Below the pieces are notes generated by a model that was not told the DNA's origin, made no database searches, and saw nothing but the letters and a program-made list of their open reading frames with translations. A program made the position numbers and the translations under genes. Shown in pieces: positions 16,296-24,516 of a stretch of DNA of 33,402 nt (the stretch's first letter is position 1; each line of letters begins with the position of its first letter). Source of the DNA: Akkermansia muciniphila (GTDB lineage: Bacteria > Verrucomicrobiota > Verrucomicrobiia > Limisphaerales > UBA9464); NCBI GenBank assembly GCA_945883815.1, contig CAMCYJ010000034.1, positions 1-33,402 of the forward strand. Reading direction: 5' to 3'.

Positions 16296-17390
16296 ATGAC
16301 TTTGCTGCTGACGGTGATCCTGGTGGCCCTGGTGTTCGAATACATCAACGGCTTCCACGACACGGCCAACTCCATCGCCACGGTGGTGTCCACCAAGGTG
16401 CTCACACCCCGGCTGGCCATCGGCCTGGCAGCCATCACCAACCTCATCGGAGCCCTCTACGGCACCGCGGTGGCCAAGACCATCAGTTCGGGCCTGCTCG
16501 ACCAGAAACTCATCCCGTCGGACCTCTCGCAAAAGGCACTCGTGGCCGCGCTTCTGGGGGCCATCATCTGGAACCTGGTCACCTGGTGGTTCGGGCTACC
16601 CTCGAGTTCCAGTCACGCCCTCATCGGGGGACTGGTCGGAGGGGGCCTTGCGGCGGCCGACAACAATCTCGCGGTGGTGATTTTCTCCAAGGTCAAGGAA
16701 GGCATGCCGTGGTACAAGCATGATGGCCTGCTCTACAAGGTCATCATTCCCATGTTCCTGTCCCCCGTGATGGGTCTGGTGGTGGGTCTTTTGGTGATGA
16801 CCCTGCTGTACCTGCTGCTGCGCTCCTGGACTCCACGATGGGTGACCCGCGTCTTCGGCAAGGCTCAGTTGGCCAGCGCCGCCTACATGGGTTTCAGCCA
16901 CGGTAGCAACGATGCGCAAAAGACCATGGGCATCATCGCCTTGGCGTTGGTCGGTGCCGACAAATCAGGTCTGCTCAAGGATCTCCCCGAATGGTCCAAC
17001 TTCTTGGCTCATCCCATGGTGAATGACGGCGGTGGCCAGGAAGGCATCGCCACCTGGATCAAGGTCACCTGCGCGCTGGTCATGGCCTCAGGCACGGCTG
17101 CCGGAGGCTGGAAGATCATCAAGACCATGGGACACAAGATGGTGAAGCTCCAACCAGTCCATGGGTTCGCGGCTGAAACCACCGCAGCGACGGTATTGAG
17201 CGTTGCCGGTCATTTCGGCATGCCTGTTTCCACCACCCACTCCATCACCACCAGCATCATGGGCGTGGGGTGCGCCAAACGTTTCAATGCGCTGAATCTT
17301 GGTGTGGTCGAGCGAATCCTTTGGGCCTGGGTGCTGACCCTGCCCGTGACCGCCTTGCTGGCCTACGGCATCCTTCGGCTCATCCGCTGA
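16296..17390 (+). CDS. pit: PiT-family inorganic phosphate transporter
   Basis: The 364-residue integral membrane protein couples phosphate uptake to a cation gradient. The two inverted PiT signatures are present: NGFHDTAN at 18-25 and GFSHGSNDAQKTMG from residue 199. FGLPSSSSHALIGG and the matching PVSTTHSITTSIMG complete the pseudo-symmetric repeat. There are about nine to ten hydrophobic helices. Length is near the lower end for bacterial PiT but both halves are complete. It follows the DUF47 gene by 15 bp, the standard uptake pair. A hairpin at 17408 may end the transcript. Confidence 0.93.
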   Translation: MTLLLTVILVALVFEYINGFHDTANSIATVVSTKVLTPRLAIGLAAITNLIGALYGTAVAKTISSGLLDQKLIPSDLSQKALVAALLGAIIWNLVTWWFGLPSSSSHALIGGLVGGGLAAADNNLAVVIFSKVKEGMPWYKHDGLLYKVIIPMFLSPVMGLVVGLLVMTLLYLLLRSWTPRWVTRVFGKAQLASAAYMGFSHGSNDAQKTMGIIALALVGADKSGLLKDLPEWSNFLAHPMVNDGGGQEGIATWIKVTCALVMASGTAAGGWKIIKTMGHKMVKLQPVHGFAAETTAATVLSVAGHFGMPVSTTHSITTSIMGVGCAKRFNALNLGVVERILWAWVLTLPVTALLAYGILRLIR

Positions 17391-17407
17391 TCGGAATTTG
17401 CGAATCG

Positions 17408-17431
17408 GGATCTGCTGATTCCAGCCGATCC
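17408..17431 (+). terminator. Terminator-like hairpin after pit
   Basis: GGATC-T-GCTG-ATTC-CAGC-C-GATCC forms a 9-bp stem with one T/C mismatch and a 4-nt loop, 17 bp past the pit stop and between convergent genes. No T-run follows on the plus strand, so an intrinsic terminator is only possible. Confidence 0.35.
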
Positions 17432-17471
17432 GACCCATACGAAAAACCCAGTGAACCCGACGGTGCTCGGG

Positions 17472-18386
17472 CTACTTGGTCATCGCCGGGCGAGGCCGGG
17501 GTTTATGGAACGCAAACACATCGGTTTGATGCCGATGGCCTGACTTGCCGCCCGTGTTGCGCGGCGCACCCAAAGTAGTTTCAAAATGGCTGGCCGCCTT
17601 GCCCGTGAGGATTTCTTCGGTGAGGTCGGCCACGCTCTGGAGAATGCGACTCGGTTGGTACACGTAGTCGCAAACATTCTCCAGTTGGGTGGAACCAGTG
17701 AGCACCAGGAACCCATGCAATCCCGCCTCCACCGCGCCCCGAATGTCCGTTTCCATGGTGTCGCCGATCATGGCCACCGGGCCTGAGAAGTTGAGGGCCG
17801 ACTCCATCAGTTTGCGGTGCGCCCGGTGGAACATGTAGCCATTGGGTTTGCCCAGATAGTAAGCCCGACAACCGGTGCTGGCCTCCAGAAAGGCGGTGAT
17901 GGCTCCCGCTCCGGGGCGGGTCTTCTCCTCGGACACCGGACACCAATTGTCCGGATTGGTCGCAATGAGTCGGGCGCCCCGTTCGATGCACTCGTGCGCC
18001 TTGGCCAGTTTCTCGGTGGTCGCAGCCCCTTCTCCCACCACCACGTAATCCGGCCGGATGGCATCGTTGGCGATCTTGTAGTCGTGCAGGGCCGTCAAGA
18101 GACCTCCCTCACCAATGACAAATACCGAGCAGTTGGGGTGCGTCTCTGCCAGGAAATCCGCCGTGTTCATGGCGGAGGTGTAAAAATGTTTCGGAGAAAG
18201 TCCGTTCACTCCCAGGTGGCGAAGTCGCACCGTCAAGTCCTCGGCCGTCGGCGCGGAATTGTTGGTGAGGAACAGGAACGGCGTACCCGTGCTCAACAGC
18301 GCATTCACAAATTCCACCGCCCCGGGGATCAGCCGGTTTTCGCGGTAGATCACGCCGTCCATGTCGATGAGGTAGCCGAATTTCAT
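17472..18386 (-). CDS. HAD-IIA family hydrolase (NagD/UmpH-like phosphatase)
   Basis: The 304-residue cytosolic phosphatase has HAD motif I DMDGVIY (nucleophile Asp8, Asp10), motif II FLTNNSAPT (Thr41), motif III lysine in LGKPNGYMF (Lys180) and motif IV GDTMETD (208-214). The cap between motifs II and III is of the C2 type used by NagD, PgpH-like and 4-nitrophenyl phosphatases, which remove phosphate from nucleotides or sugar phosphates. Substrate is not predictable. The last 35 or so residues (GAPRNTGGKSGHRHQ to the end) are basic and outside the HAD fold. It is convergent with pit and follows speA on the same strand after a 339-bp repeat-filled gap, so it is probably transcribed alone. Confidence 0.88.
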   Translation of the reverse strand: MKFGYLIDMDGVIYRENRLIPGAVEFVNALLSTGTPFLFLTNNSAPTAEDLTVRLRHLGVNGLSPKHFYTSAMNTADFLAETHPNCSVFVIGEGGLLTALHDYKIANDAIRPDYVVVGEGAATTEKLAKAHECIERGARLIATNPDNWCPVSEEKTRPGAGAITAFLEASTGCRAYYLGKPNGYMFHRAHRKLMESALNFSGPVAMIGDTMETDIRGAVEAGLHGFLVLTGSTQLENVCDYVYQPSRILQSVADLTEEILTGKAASHFETTLGAPRNTGGKSGHRHQTDVFAFHKPRPRPAMTK

Positions 18387-18480
18387 AGTCTTCCAAGAGA
18401 TGCTGATTCCGCGGCGTCAGCATGGGTGCGGGCACTGGCACGGGCAAGGATGGTCCGGATGGGGTTCAGCAGGAGGGAAC

Positions 18481-18499
18481 GGACGGTGAGACACCGTCC
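18481..18499 (-). repeat. REP-like hairpin 3 (different stem, same GTAG foot)
   Basis: GGACGGTG-AGA-CACCGTCC is a perfect 8-bp stem with a 3-nt loop, followed by CTACC. On the minus strand this reads GGTAG and then the hairpin, the same foot as at 8383-8406, although the stem sequence is wholly different. It lies in the spacer between speA and the HAD gene. Confidence 0.65.
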
Positions 18500-18548
18500 C
18501 TACCAAACCAGCGGGCCTCCTGGCCCTCACCTCAAGTGTGGAATCCTC

Positions 18549-18590
18549 CCCGGAGCCTCCTCAGCGAGCGAAGGCCTGATCCCGCGGAGC
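18549..18590. repeat. 42-nt palindromic-type repeat, copy 1
   Basis: This copy begins CCCGGAGCCTCCTCAGCGAG and ends GATCCCGCGGAGC. It matches 18685-18726 at 41 of 42 positions (T versus C at 18577/18713). Its right half is complementary to 18612-18624, so the region can fold back on itself. Confidence 0.75.
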
Positions 18591-18603
18591 CCACCGAAAA
18601 ACC

Positions 18604-18643
18604 CGAGCGGAGCGGGATCGGGCCGGAGCGAGCCTTGGAGGCG
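18604..18643. repeat. Inverted, diverged arm of the 42-nt repeat
   Basis: GCGGGATCGGGCC at 18612-18624 is the exact reverse complement of 18709-18721 in copy 2 and differs by one base from copy 1. The whole stretch resembles 33342-33382 at the far end of the window in direct orientation (GAGCGG, GCGGGA, CGGGCCGGAGC shared). Confidence 0.6.
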
Positions 18644-18684
18644 AACAACCAATACCCTCGCGCAAAGCGCGAAAGCTCATCCTT

Positions 18685-18726
18685 CCCGGAGCCTCCTCAG
18701 CGAGCGAAGGCCCGATCCCGCGGAGC
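18685..18726. repeat. 42-nt palindromic-type repeat, copy 2, reaching the speA stop codon
   Basis: This near-identical second copy of 18549-18590 ends on the first base of the speA stop codon (CTA, 18726-18728, read as TAG on the minus strand). The copies may serve as a 3' mRNA structure for speA, but their repetition suggests a dispersed element. Confidence 0.75.
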
Positions 18727-20717
18727 TACCGCGAATGCCCATTACCATTCCCCGCCGGGGCGGCTGGGTGAATGTCGAGGTAGGTGTATTCCTTGAGCCC
18801 ACGCTCGTACTCGTCGAGCAAACGCATACCCTCGGTGGGCTTGAGCTTGTCACTCTTGATAGCCGCATCCACCTGAGCCTTCATCTGCCGCTTGAGCTCC
18901 CCCTCCTCGTACTGCACCGAAGTCAGACACTGACTGATCGTATTACCCTCGATCACTTCCTCAATGTAGTAGCCGCAGGGCTCATCGGGCTCGAGGAAGA
19001 CATGCACCTCGTTCACACGGCCGAACAAATTGTGCAAATCACCCATGATGTCCTGGTAAGCCCCCATGAGGAAGAAACCCAGGTAGTACGGCTCCTGACC
19101 TTGCGGAGTCTCTCGCAGCTCATGCAGCGGCAAGGTGTCGCGGACATCGCGCAAATCCACGAACTTGTTGATGCAACCATCGGAATCGCAAGTGATGTCC
19201 ACCAGCGTCCCCTCGCGCGTCGGACGCTCCAGCAGTCGATGCACCGGCATCACCGGGAACAGCTGTCCCAGGGCCCAATGGTCCAGCAACGATTGGAACA
19301 CCGAGAAATTGCACAGGTACTGGTCACCCAGACTGTCCTCCAATTGCCGGATCTCCTCCGGCACATAGGCCTGCCCACGGAACGACTGAACGACTTCCTT
19401 CGAAATCTCCCAATACAGCGTCTCGATCTTGGCCTTCTCCGGCAACTCCAGAACCCCAAGGGTGAACATCTGATGCGCGTCCTCCTTGCGCTCCAGCGCA
19501 TCATGGAAGGACTCCAGCTTGTTGACCTTTCCGAGGTTGTCCCGGATATCGAGCATCTCCTTCACCAAGCGGTGCTCGTCGGCACCATACTGAAACTGGA
19601 TCTCCTGGCGGGTCTTGTCGATCGACCCGAACACCTCCACCACCAGCACCGAGTGATGGGCCACCAGCGCGCGGCCCGACTCGCTGACAATGTCCGGATG
19701 CGCAACCCCCTCCGCGTTGCAGACATCGGCGATGTAATAGACGATGTCGTTGGTGTACTCTTGCAGCGTGTAATTGGTCGAGCTGTCGAAAGCGCTGCGG
19801 GATCCATCGTAGTCCACGCCCAGACCGCCACCGACATCCAAGAACTCGATGGGGAAACCCATCTTCTTGAGCTTGGCGTAGAAACGGGCCGCCTCTTGGA
19901 CAGCTTTCTTCACGGTCAGGATGTCCGGAACCTGCGAGCCGATGTGAAAGTGCAGCAGCCTGAAACTTCCCGCCAAATTCTCTGCGCGCAGCAGTTCGGC
20001 GGCGGCCAGCAACTCCGAAGTGCTCAGACCAAACTTCGCGTTTTCGCCACCGCTTTCGGCCCATTTGCCAGCACCCTTGCTGAGCAGGCGCGCGCGGATG
20101 CCAATCATCGGCTCCACGCCGACCTGCTTGGAGACGGTGATGATCTGGCGGAGTTCCTCGAGCTTCTCCACCACCATGATGACCTTCTTGCCCAGCTTGA
20201 TGCCTGAGAGAGCCAGCTTGATGAAGGCCTGATCCTTGTAGCCGTTGCAAATGATCAGACCACCGGGCTGGTCTTGCAGCGCCATGCCGGCGTACAGCTC
20301 GGGCTTCGAACCCACCTCGAGCCCGAAATTATACGCCTTGCCCGCATCAAGAATCTCTTCAACCACCTCGCGCAGTTGATTGACCTTGATGGGGAAGACT
20401 CCCCGGTAGCTGCCCTTGAATTGAAACTCGGCGATGGAATTCCGGAAGGCGTTGTTCAGGTGGGCCACCCGGTCGCGCAGAATGTCTTGGAAACGGATGA
20501 GCAACGGAAATTTCAGATTCCGCTCGCGGGCCTCCTCGATGATGTCCGAAATCTCGATGGAAGCCCCTTTGTCGCGCAGCGGAGTGACCACCACGTTTCC
20601 AGCCTCGTTCACATCGAAGTAACCGGCCCCCCATCGGTCGATATTGTAGAGGGAACGTGCAGTGGGGATGTCCCACGGAGTGGTGGAAGCAGCAGGGACA
20701 GATTTCGGTTCGCTCAT
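18726..20717 (-). CDS. speA: Biosynthetic arginine decarboxylase
   Basis: The 663-residue PLP enzyme converts arginine to agmatine, the first step of one polyamine route. The start chosen is the ATG of MSEPKSVPAA; a TTG 9 bp upstream is less likely. The PLP lysine is Lys111 in YRGVFPIKVNQ. The alanine-racemase-type barrel shows HFHIGSQVPDI, DVGGGLGVDYDGS and SESGRALVAHHS, and the beta-domain shows CDSDGCINKFVD. The long C-terminal region (IEEVIEGNTISQCL) is typical of SpeA rather than of the shorter LysA/DAPDC relatives. Downstream enzymes (agmatinase or agmatine deiminase) are not in the window. It is divergent from ubiX with a 154-bp promoter gap. Its stop codon abuts a 42-nt repeat. Confidence 0.95.
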   Translation of the reverse strand: MSEPKSVPAASTTPWDIPTARSLYNIDRWGAGYFDVNEAGNVVVTPLRDKGASIEISDIIEEARERNLKFPLLIRFQDILRDRVAHLNNAFRNSIAEFQFKGSYRGVFPIKVNQLREVVEEILDAGKAYNFGLEVGSKPELYAGMALQDQPGGLIICNGYKDQAFIKLALSGIKLGKKVIMVVEKLEELRQIITVSKQVGVEPMIGIRARLLSKGAGKWAESGGENAKFGLSTSELLAAAELLRAENLAGSFRLLHFHIGSQVPDILTVKKAVQEAARFYAKLKKMGFPIEFLDVGGGLGVDYDGSRSAFDSSTNYTLQEYTNDIVYYIADVCNAEGVAHPDIVSESGRALVAHHSVLVVEVFGSIDKTRQEIQFQYGADEHRLVKEMLDIRDNLGKVNKLESFHDALERKEDAHQMFTLGVLELPEKAKIETLYWEISKEVVQSFRGQAYVPEEIRQLEDSLGDQYLCNFSVFQSLLDHWALGQLFPVMPVHRLLERPTREGTLVDITCDSDGCINKFVDLRDVRDTLPLHELRETPQGQEPYYLGFFLMGAYQDIMGDLHNLFGRVNEVHVFLEPDEPCGYYIEEVIEGNTISQCLTSVQYEEGELKRQMKAQVDAAIKSDKLKPTEGMRLLDEYERGLKEYTYLDIHPAAPAGNGNGHSR

Positions 20718-20871
20718 GTGTGACAACGACGCAAGAAGGGGACTCTAAGAACGAGCGGAGTGGATTCAAGTGACAGGTTGTAAAAAAATACCATCGAGCC
20801 TCCGGTGTGCCCGGTCCCGTTTGCGGCTTCTCCTTTGGCTTCCGGCACTTTGACGGCATGCTGTGCCGGTC

Positions 20872-21429
20872 ATGCGACTGCTCATCGCCATCACCGGAGC
20901 CAGCGGGACCATCTATGCCCAGCGCCTGCTGGACCAACTGGATACCCGTCAACACGAGGTCCATGTCATGCTCAGCCAGTATGCACCGCAGGTCATCGAG
21001 ACCGAGCAGCCTGGTGGCCTTCGACTGCCGGATGGGGCTCAAGTCCACAGCCACCGTTCGATGAATCTGCCCTTTGCCAGCGGCTCCAATCCGCCGGATG
21101 TGATGGTGGTGATCCCCTGCAGCATGGGCACCCTCGGACGCATCGCACACGGATTGAGTTCCGATTCCATGCTGCGGTGCGCCGACGTGATGCTCAAAGA
21201 ACGCCGCAAGCTCATCCTCGTCCCGCGCGAAACCCCAATCTCGCTGGTTCATGTGAAGAACTTCGAACTCCTCATCCAGGCGGGCGTGCAACTCATCCCC
21301 GCCAACCCTCACTACTACAATCGCCCCGCCACCGTCGAAGCCGTCGCCGACACGGTGGTCGCTCGCGTCCTAGACCACATGGGAGTGACTCATCGCCTGA
21401 CCGTCCGTTGGCAGGAAGAAATCGAATAG
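20872..21429 (+). CDS. ubiX: Flavin prenyltransferase UbiX
   Basis: The 185-residue protein attaches a dimethylallyl group to FMN, making the prenyl-FMN cofactor of UbiD-type decarboxylases. Family motifs are seen in order: LLIAITGASGTIYAQ at the N-terminus, VVIPCSMGTLGRIAHGLSSD near 80, and LVPRETPISLVHVKNFELL near 125. The ATG is preferred over a GTG 9 bp upstream because MRLLIAITG matches the family start. ubiA follows 75 bp downstream. The UbiD partner is not in the window. Together with UbiA it probably serves menaquinone synthesis by the futalosine route, since Verrucomicrobia generally make menaquinone, but this is inference. Confidence 0.93.
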   Translation: MRLLIAITGASGTIYAQRLLDQLDTRQHEVHVMLSQYAPQVIETEQPGGLRLPDGAQVHSHRSMNLPFASGSNPPDVMVVIPCSMGTLGRIAHGLSSDSMLRCADVMLKERRKLILVPRETPISLVHVKNFELLIQAGVQLIPANPHYYNRPATVEAVADTVVARVLDHMGVTHRLTVRWQEEIE

Positions 21430-21504
21430 CTCCCAGCCCGAAGTCCCTAGCCATCACACCATGCCTCTGCTCTGTCTCTGCCCGGACCCCACGAAAACGC
21501 TCCG

Positions 21505-22449
21505 ATGATCTCCCTGCTCTCCAAATGGGCCTCGTTCGTGAAGTTCAGCCACACGGTGTTCGCCCTGCCCTTTGCCTTGGCCTCCATGATGCTAGCCGCT
21601 CGCGATCAGCGTGGGTGGCCCGGTTGGAGGGTCTTCTTTCTGGTGCTGGTGGCCATGGTGAGCGGGCGCACTTGTGCGATGGCCTTCAACCGGATCGTGG
21701 ACCGTCGCTTTGACGCGTTGAATCCGCGCACAGCGGGTCGACACCTGCCGGCGGGCGCCATCTCCATGACCAGTGCCGTGAGCCTTTGCATCCTCAGCGG
21801 CGCAGCATTGGTGGCCGCCAGTTGGGCGCTCAACCCGCTCTGCTTTACCCTTTCGCCCGTAGCCCTGTTCTTCATCTGCTTCTACTCGCTGACGAAGCGT
21901 TTCACTGATTTCACCCATGTCTGGCTGGGCATCGCCTTGGCCATCGCCCCGGTCGGGGCCTGGTTGGCAGTCAAGGGCGGCGTGGAGTTCCTCCCGATGA
22001 TCGACGGCAAACTCAAGCTGAGCCACAGCGCATTCGTTCCGTTGGTCCTGGCCCTGTCGGTCCTCCTATGGCTCTTCGGCTTCGACATCATCTACGCCAC
22101 GCAAGACTACGAATTTGACCGCCGTCAGGGACTGCGCTCACTGGTGGTGCGCTGGGGGCCCAAGAACGCGCTGGGCGTCGCCTTCATCGCCCATCTGCTG
22201 CTCTGGATGCTGTTGGCGGTCTTTGGAGCGCTGGCGGCATTCCGGTTGGCCTACTGGCTGGGCCTGATGGTCATCGGCGTGCTGCTGCTCGCCGAGCACC
22301 TGTTGGCCCGCCGGCGGGACACCCACTCCGTCAACATCGCCTTCTTCAAGCTCAACGGCACCATCAGCACACTGTTCCTCGGCCTGGTCGCCGTGGAAGT
22401 GCTGTTTCCGTGGTTTCGACTGCAGTGGGCCGACGGTCTCATCCACTGA
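21505..22449 (+). CDS. ubiA: UbiA-family aromatic prenyltransferase (MqnP or 4-hydroxybenzoate type)
   Basis: The 314-residue protein has about eight to nine membrane helices and both aspartate-rich motifs that bind prenyl diphosphate and magnesium: NRIVDRRFD (Asn62, Asp66, Asp70) and YATQDYEFDRRQG near residue 200. It is closest in look to the ubiA-other (TIGR01475) group, which in futalosine-pathway organisms is MqnP, the enzyme that prenylates the naphthoate precursor. A true ubiquinone role is unlikely outside Proteobacteria. It follows ubiX by 75 bp in the same direction and converges with the S9 peptidase gene. The substrate assignment is inference; the family is certain. Confidence 0.9.
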   Translation: MISLLSKWASFVKFSHTVFALPFALASMMLAARDQRGWPGWRVFFLVLVAMVSGRTCAMAFNRIVDRRFDALNPRTAGRHLPAGAISMTSAVSLCILSGAALVAASWALNPLCFTLSPVALFFICFYSLTKRFTDFTHVWLGIALAIAPVGAWLAVKGGVEFLPMIDGKLKLSHSAFVPLVLALSVLLWLFGFDIIYATQDYEFDRRQGLRSLVVRWGPKNALGVAFIAHLLLWMLLAVFGALAAFRLAYWLGLMVIGVLLLAEHLLARRRDTHSVNIAFFKLNGTISTLFLGLVAVEVLFPWFRLQWADGLIH

Positions 22450-22492
22450 ATGGCGCAGGCGACCAACTCCGCCATCAACGCCGCATGGAACG

Positions 22493-24442
22493 CTAGCGGA
22501 CCGACTCCCGGCCCAGCAGGTGTTCTTGCAGGAACTGGATCGTGCTCAAGAACTGAAAGTCCGCATTCGGTTTCTTGGCGAAACCATGTCCTTCGTCTTT
22601 GGCCATCAGGTAGGCACACGTCTGTCCCTGCGCACGCACCGCTTGAACCATCTGCTCGGCTTCGCTCAGGGGCACCCTCGGGTCGTTCTTGCCTTGGACC
22701 ACCATCAAAGGAACCCGGATCCGATCGACCTGATTGAGCGGTGAGATCTTTTCCAAATGAGCCCGCATCCGGGGATCGCGTTCGTCCCCGTATTCCACCC
22801 GACGCAAGTCCCGACGGTACTCCTGGGTGTTGGTGAGGAAGGTGACGAAGTTGGAAATGCCCACGACGTCCACGCCGCACCGCAGCCGATCGCTGAAATG
22901 CACCAAGGATGCCAGGGTCATGTAACCGCCGTAGCTGCCCCCCATGACGGAGACGCGGGCCGGATCCAGTCCCGAATCAGTCCCGATCCAATCGAGGAAT
23001 GCGCCGATGTCCTTCACCGAATCCTCACGCAGGTATCCGTCGTCGAGGGTGAGGAAGCGTTTCCCGTAGCCGGCCGACCCGCGCACATTGGGCACCACCA
23101 ATGCGATACCCAATTCGTTGAGGAAATAATTGTAGCGGGCCATGAATCCGGGCCGCGACTGGGATTCGGGACCGCCGTGGATGATCACCGCGACTGGCCG
23201 TTTGCCCGGAAAACGCTGCGGATCCGGGCGATACACAAAGGCACTCACCTTCAACTGGTCGAAACTGGGGATCGTGATCAACTCCGGTTCCCGGAATGCC
23301 TTCGACGGCAACCCACCGGTCTCGCTCTCAGTCCAGCGAGTCAGCCGGCCGGTCTTGACCTCCACCGAGTAGGCGTCGGAGGGAGATTGGGCATGGGCCA
23401 GGCTGAAACCCAGATCCCGACCGTTCTCATGCCACTCCAAACCGGCCATCACTCCGACCGGAATGGCGGACAAGGCTCGGACTTTTCCAGAACCCAATTT
23501 CAGGAGCGACAAACGGCTGATCCCGTTTTCGTTGGAAACAAAGGCCAGTTGCTCACCGTCGGGAGACAATTCGAAGGCCTCGACGTCCCAGGCTAGGGAC
23601 TTCGGGGTGTCGCTCCCCAAAGGCGTGAGGTCGCCACTGGCAACATCGATCCGGACAAGATGGAGGAACTCCGAGTCCAAGTCAGTGGTCGCAAACACGC
23701 TCCGACCGTCTCGGGAGAACCGGGCGGATCCATACGATACCACCCGCTCTCGGTTGGGCGTCAGTTTGGAGAGCCTACCCGTGGCCACCGTCAGCAGGTG
23801 CAGTTCGCTGTCGGTGATCGAGCGGCGATTCTGGACCAGCACCTGGGAGCCGTCCTCATTGACATCGAGCACCGCCCAACCGCCACCGGACACCTCGAGG
23901 ATCATCTTCGCCGATTCCGGCTTTTGCGGGTCCAAACGCCACACGTCGGTGTCGCGACCATTGCGGCGGGTGGAATTGTGGAAGAGCCATCGGCCGTCCT
24001 TGGAGAAACGGGCATTGCCATTGCGGCTGCGGCCGTCGGTCAGCAACGTCGTTTTGCCTTCCGCCAAATCGAGTCGGTGCAATTGGTAGAATTCTCCACC
24101 CCCGACATCCTGGCTGAAGACGATGAAACGCCCCTGACGGGGTTCGAACTGCCCCCCGGCAACGGGCTCCGAGGAGAAGGTCAACTGGCGTCGGGCCCCA
24201 CCGGGCTGGGCGACGGCATGCAGTTGGAGGGTTTCGGAAAACCGGGTGCCGATGAGCATCTCCCGGCGGCTGGGATGCCACGCCGCAAAGGCCGCGGTCC
24301 GGAACTCCAGGTATCGGGAGGCATCGCGCTTCAATGCCACGGGAATCGGCGGGATTCCTTCGACCACGAGATTGTCCGGGATCTGGGCGAAAACAGTGGC
24401 ACTCATGCAGGCAAGACCGATAGCGCGCAAGGCTCGGAACAT
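22493..24442 (-). CDS. Secreted S9-family prolyl oligopeptidase-like serine peptidase
   Basis: The 649-residue product has an N-terminal signal peptide (MFRALRAIGLACMSATVFAQ), then a beta-propeller of about 370 residues with WD40/TolB-like repeats (FSKDGRWLFHNS, FSRDGRSVFATT, LSPDGEQLAFVSN), then an alpha/beta hydrolase domain. The catalytic triad is Ser503 in GGSYGGY, Asp587 in GKNDPRVP and His619 in DEGHGF, with HGGPE forming the oxyanion region. Family members are dipeptidyl or acylaminoacyl peptidases acting on short peptides in the periplasm. It lies 74 bp downstream of rny on the same strand and is convergent with ubiA. Exact specificity is not predictable. Confidence 0.92.
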   Translation of the reverse strand: MFRALRAIGLACMSATVFAQIPDNLVVEGIPPIPVALKRDASRYLEFRTAAFAAWHPSRREMLIGTRFSETLQLHAVAQPGGARRQLTFSSEPVAGGQFEPRQGRFIVFSQDVGGGEFYQLHRLDLAEGKTTLLTDGRSRNGNARFSKDGRWLFHNSTRRNGRDTDVWRLDPQKPESAKMILEVSGGGWAVLDVNEDGSQVLVQNRRSITDSELHLLTVATGRLSKLTPNRERVVSYGSARFSRDGRSVFATTDLDSEFLHLVRIDVASGDLTPLGSDTPKSLAWDVEAFELSPDGEQLAFVSNENGISRLSLLKLGSGKVRALSAIPVGVMAGLEWHENGRDLGFSLAHAQSPSDAYSVEVKTGRLTRWTESETGGLPSKAFREPELITIPSFDQLKVSAFVYRPDPQRFPGKRPVAVIIHGGPESQSRPGFMARYNYFLNELGIALVVPNVRGSAGYGKRFLTLDDGYLREDSVKDIGAFLDWIGTDSGLDPARVSVMGGSYGGYMTLASLVHFSDRLRCGVDVVGISNFVTFLTNTQEYRRDLRRVEYGDERDPRMRAHLEKISPLNQVDRIRVPLMVVQGKNDPRVPLSEAEQMVQAVRAQGQTCAYLMAKDEGHGFAKKPNADFQFLSTIQFLQEHLLGRESVR

Positions 24443-24516
24443 GTTCCGACCCCATCACAGGGCATCGGTATTGCAACAGTGTTTTCTGTCTAGGGCGGCC
24501 TGAGCACGATCGACGA

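Noticed and set aside
17817-20207. Very long plus-strand open frame across the HAD gene, the spacer and speA
   Set aside because: It runs antisense through two clearly recognised genes and a repeat-filled spacer and shows no family motif.
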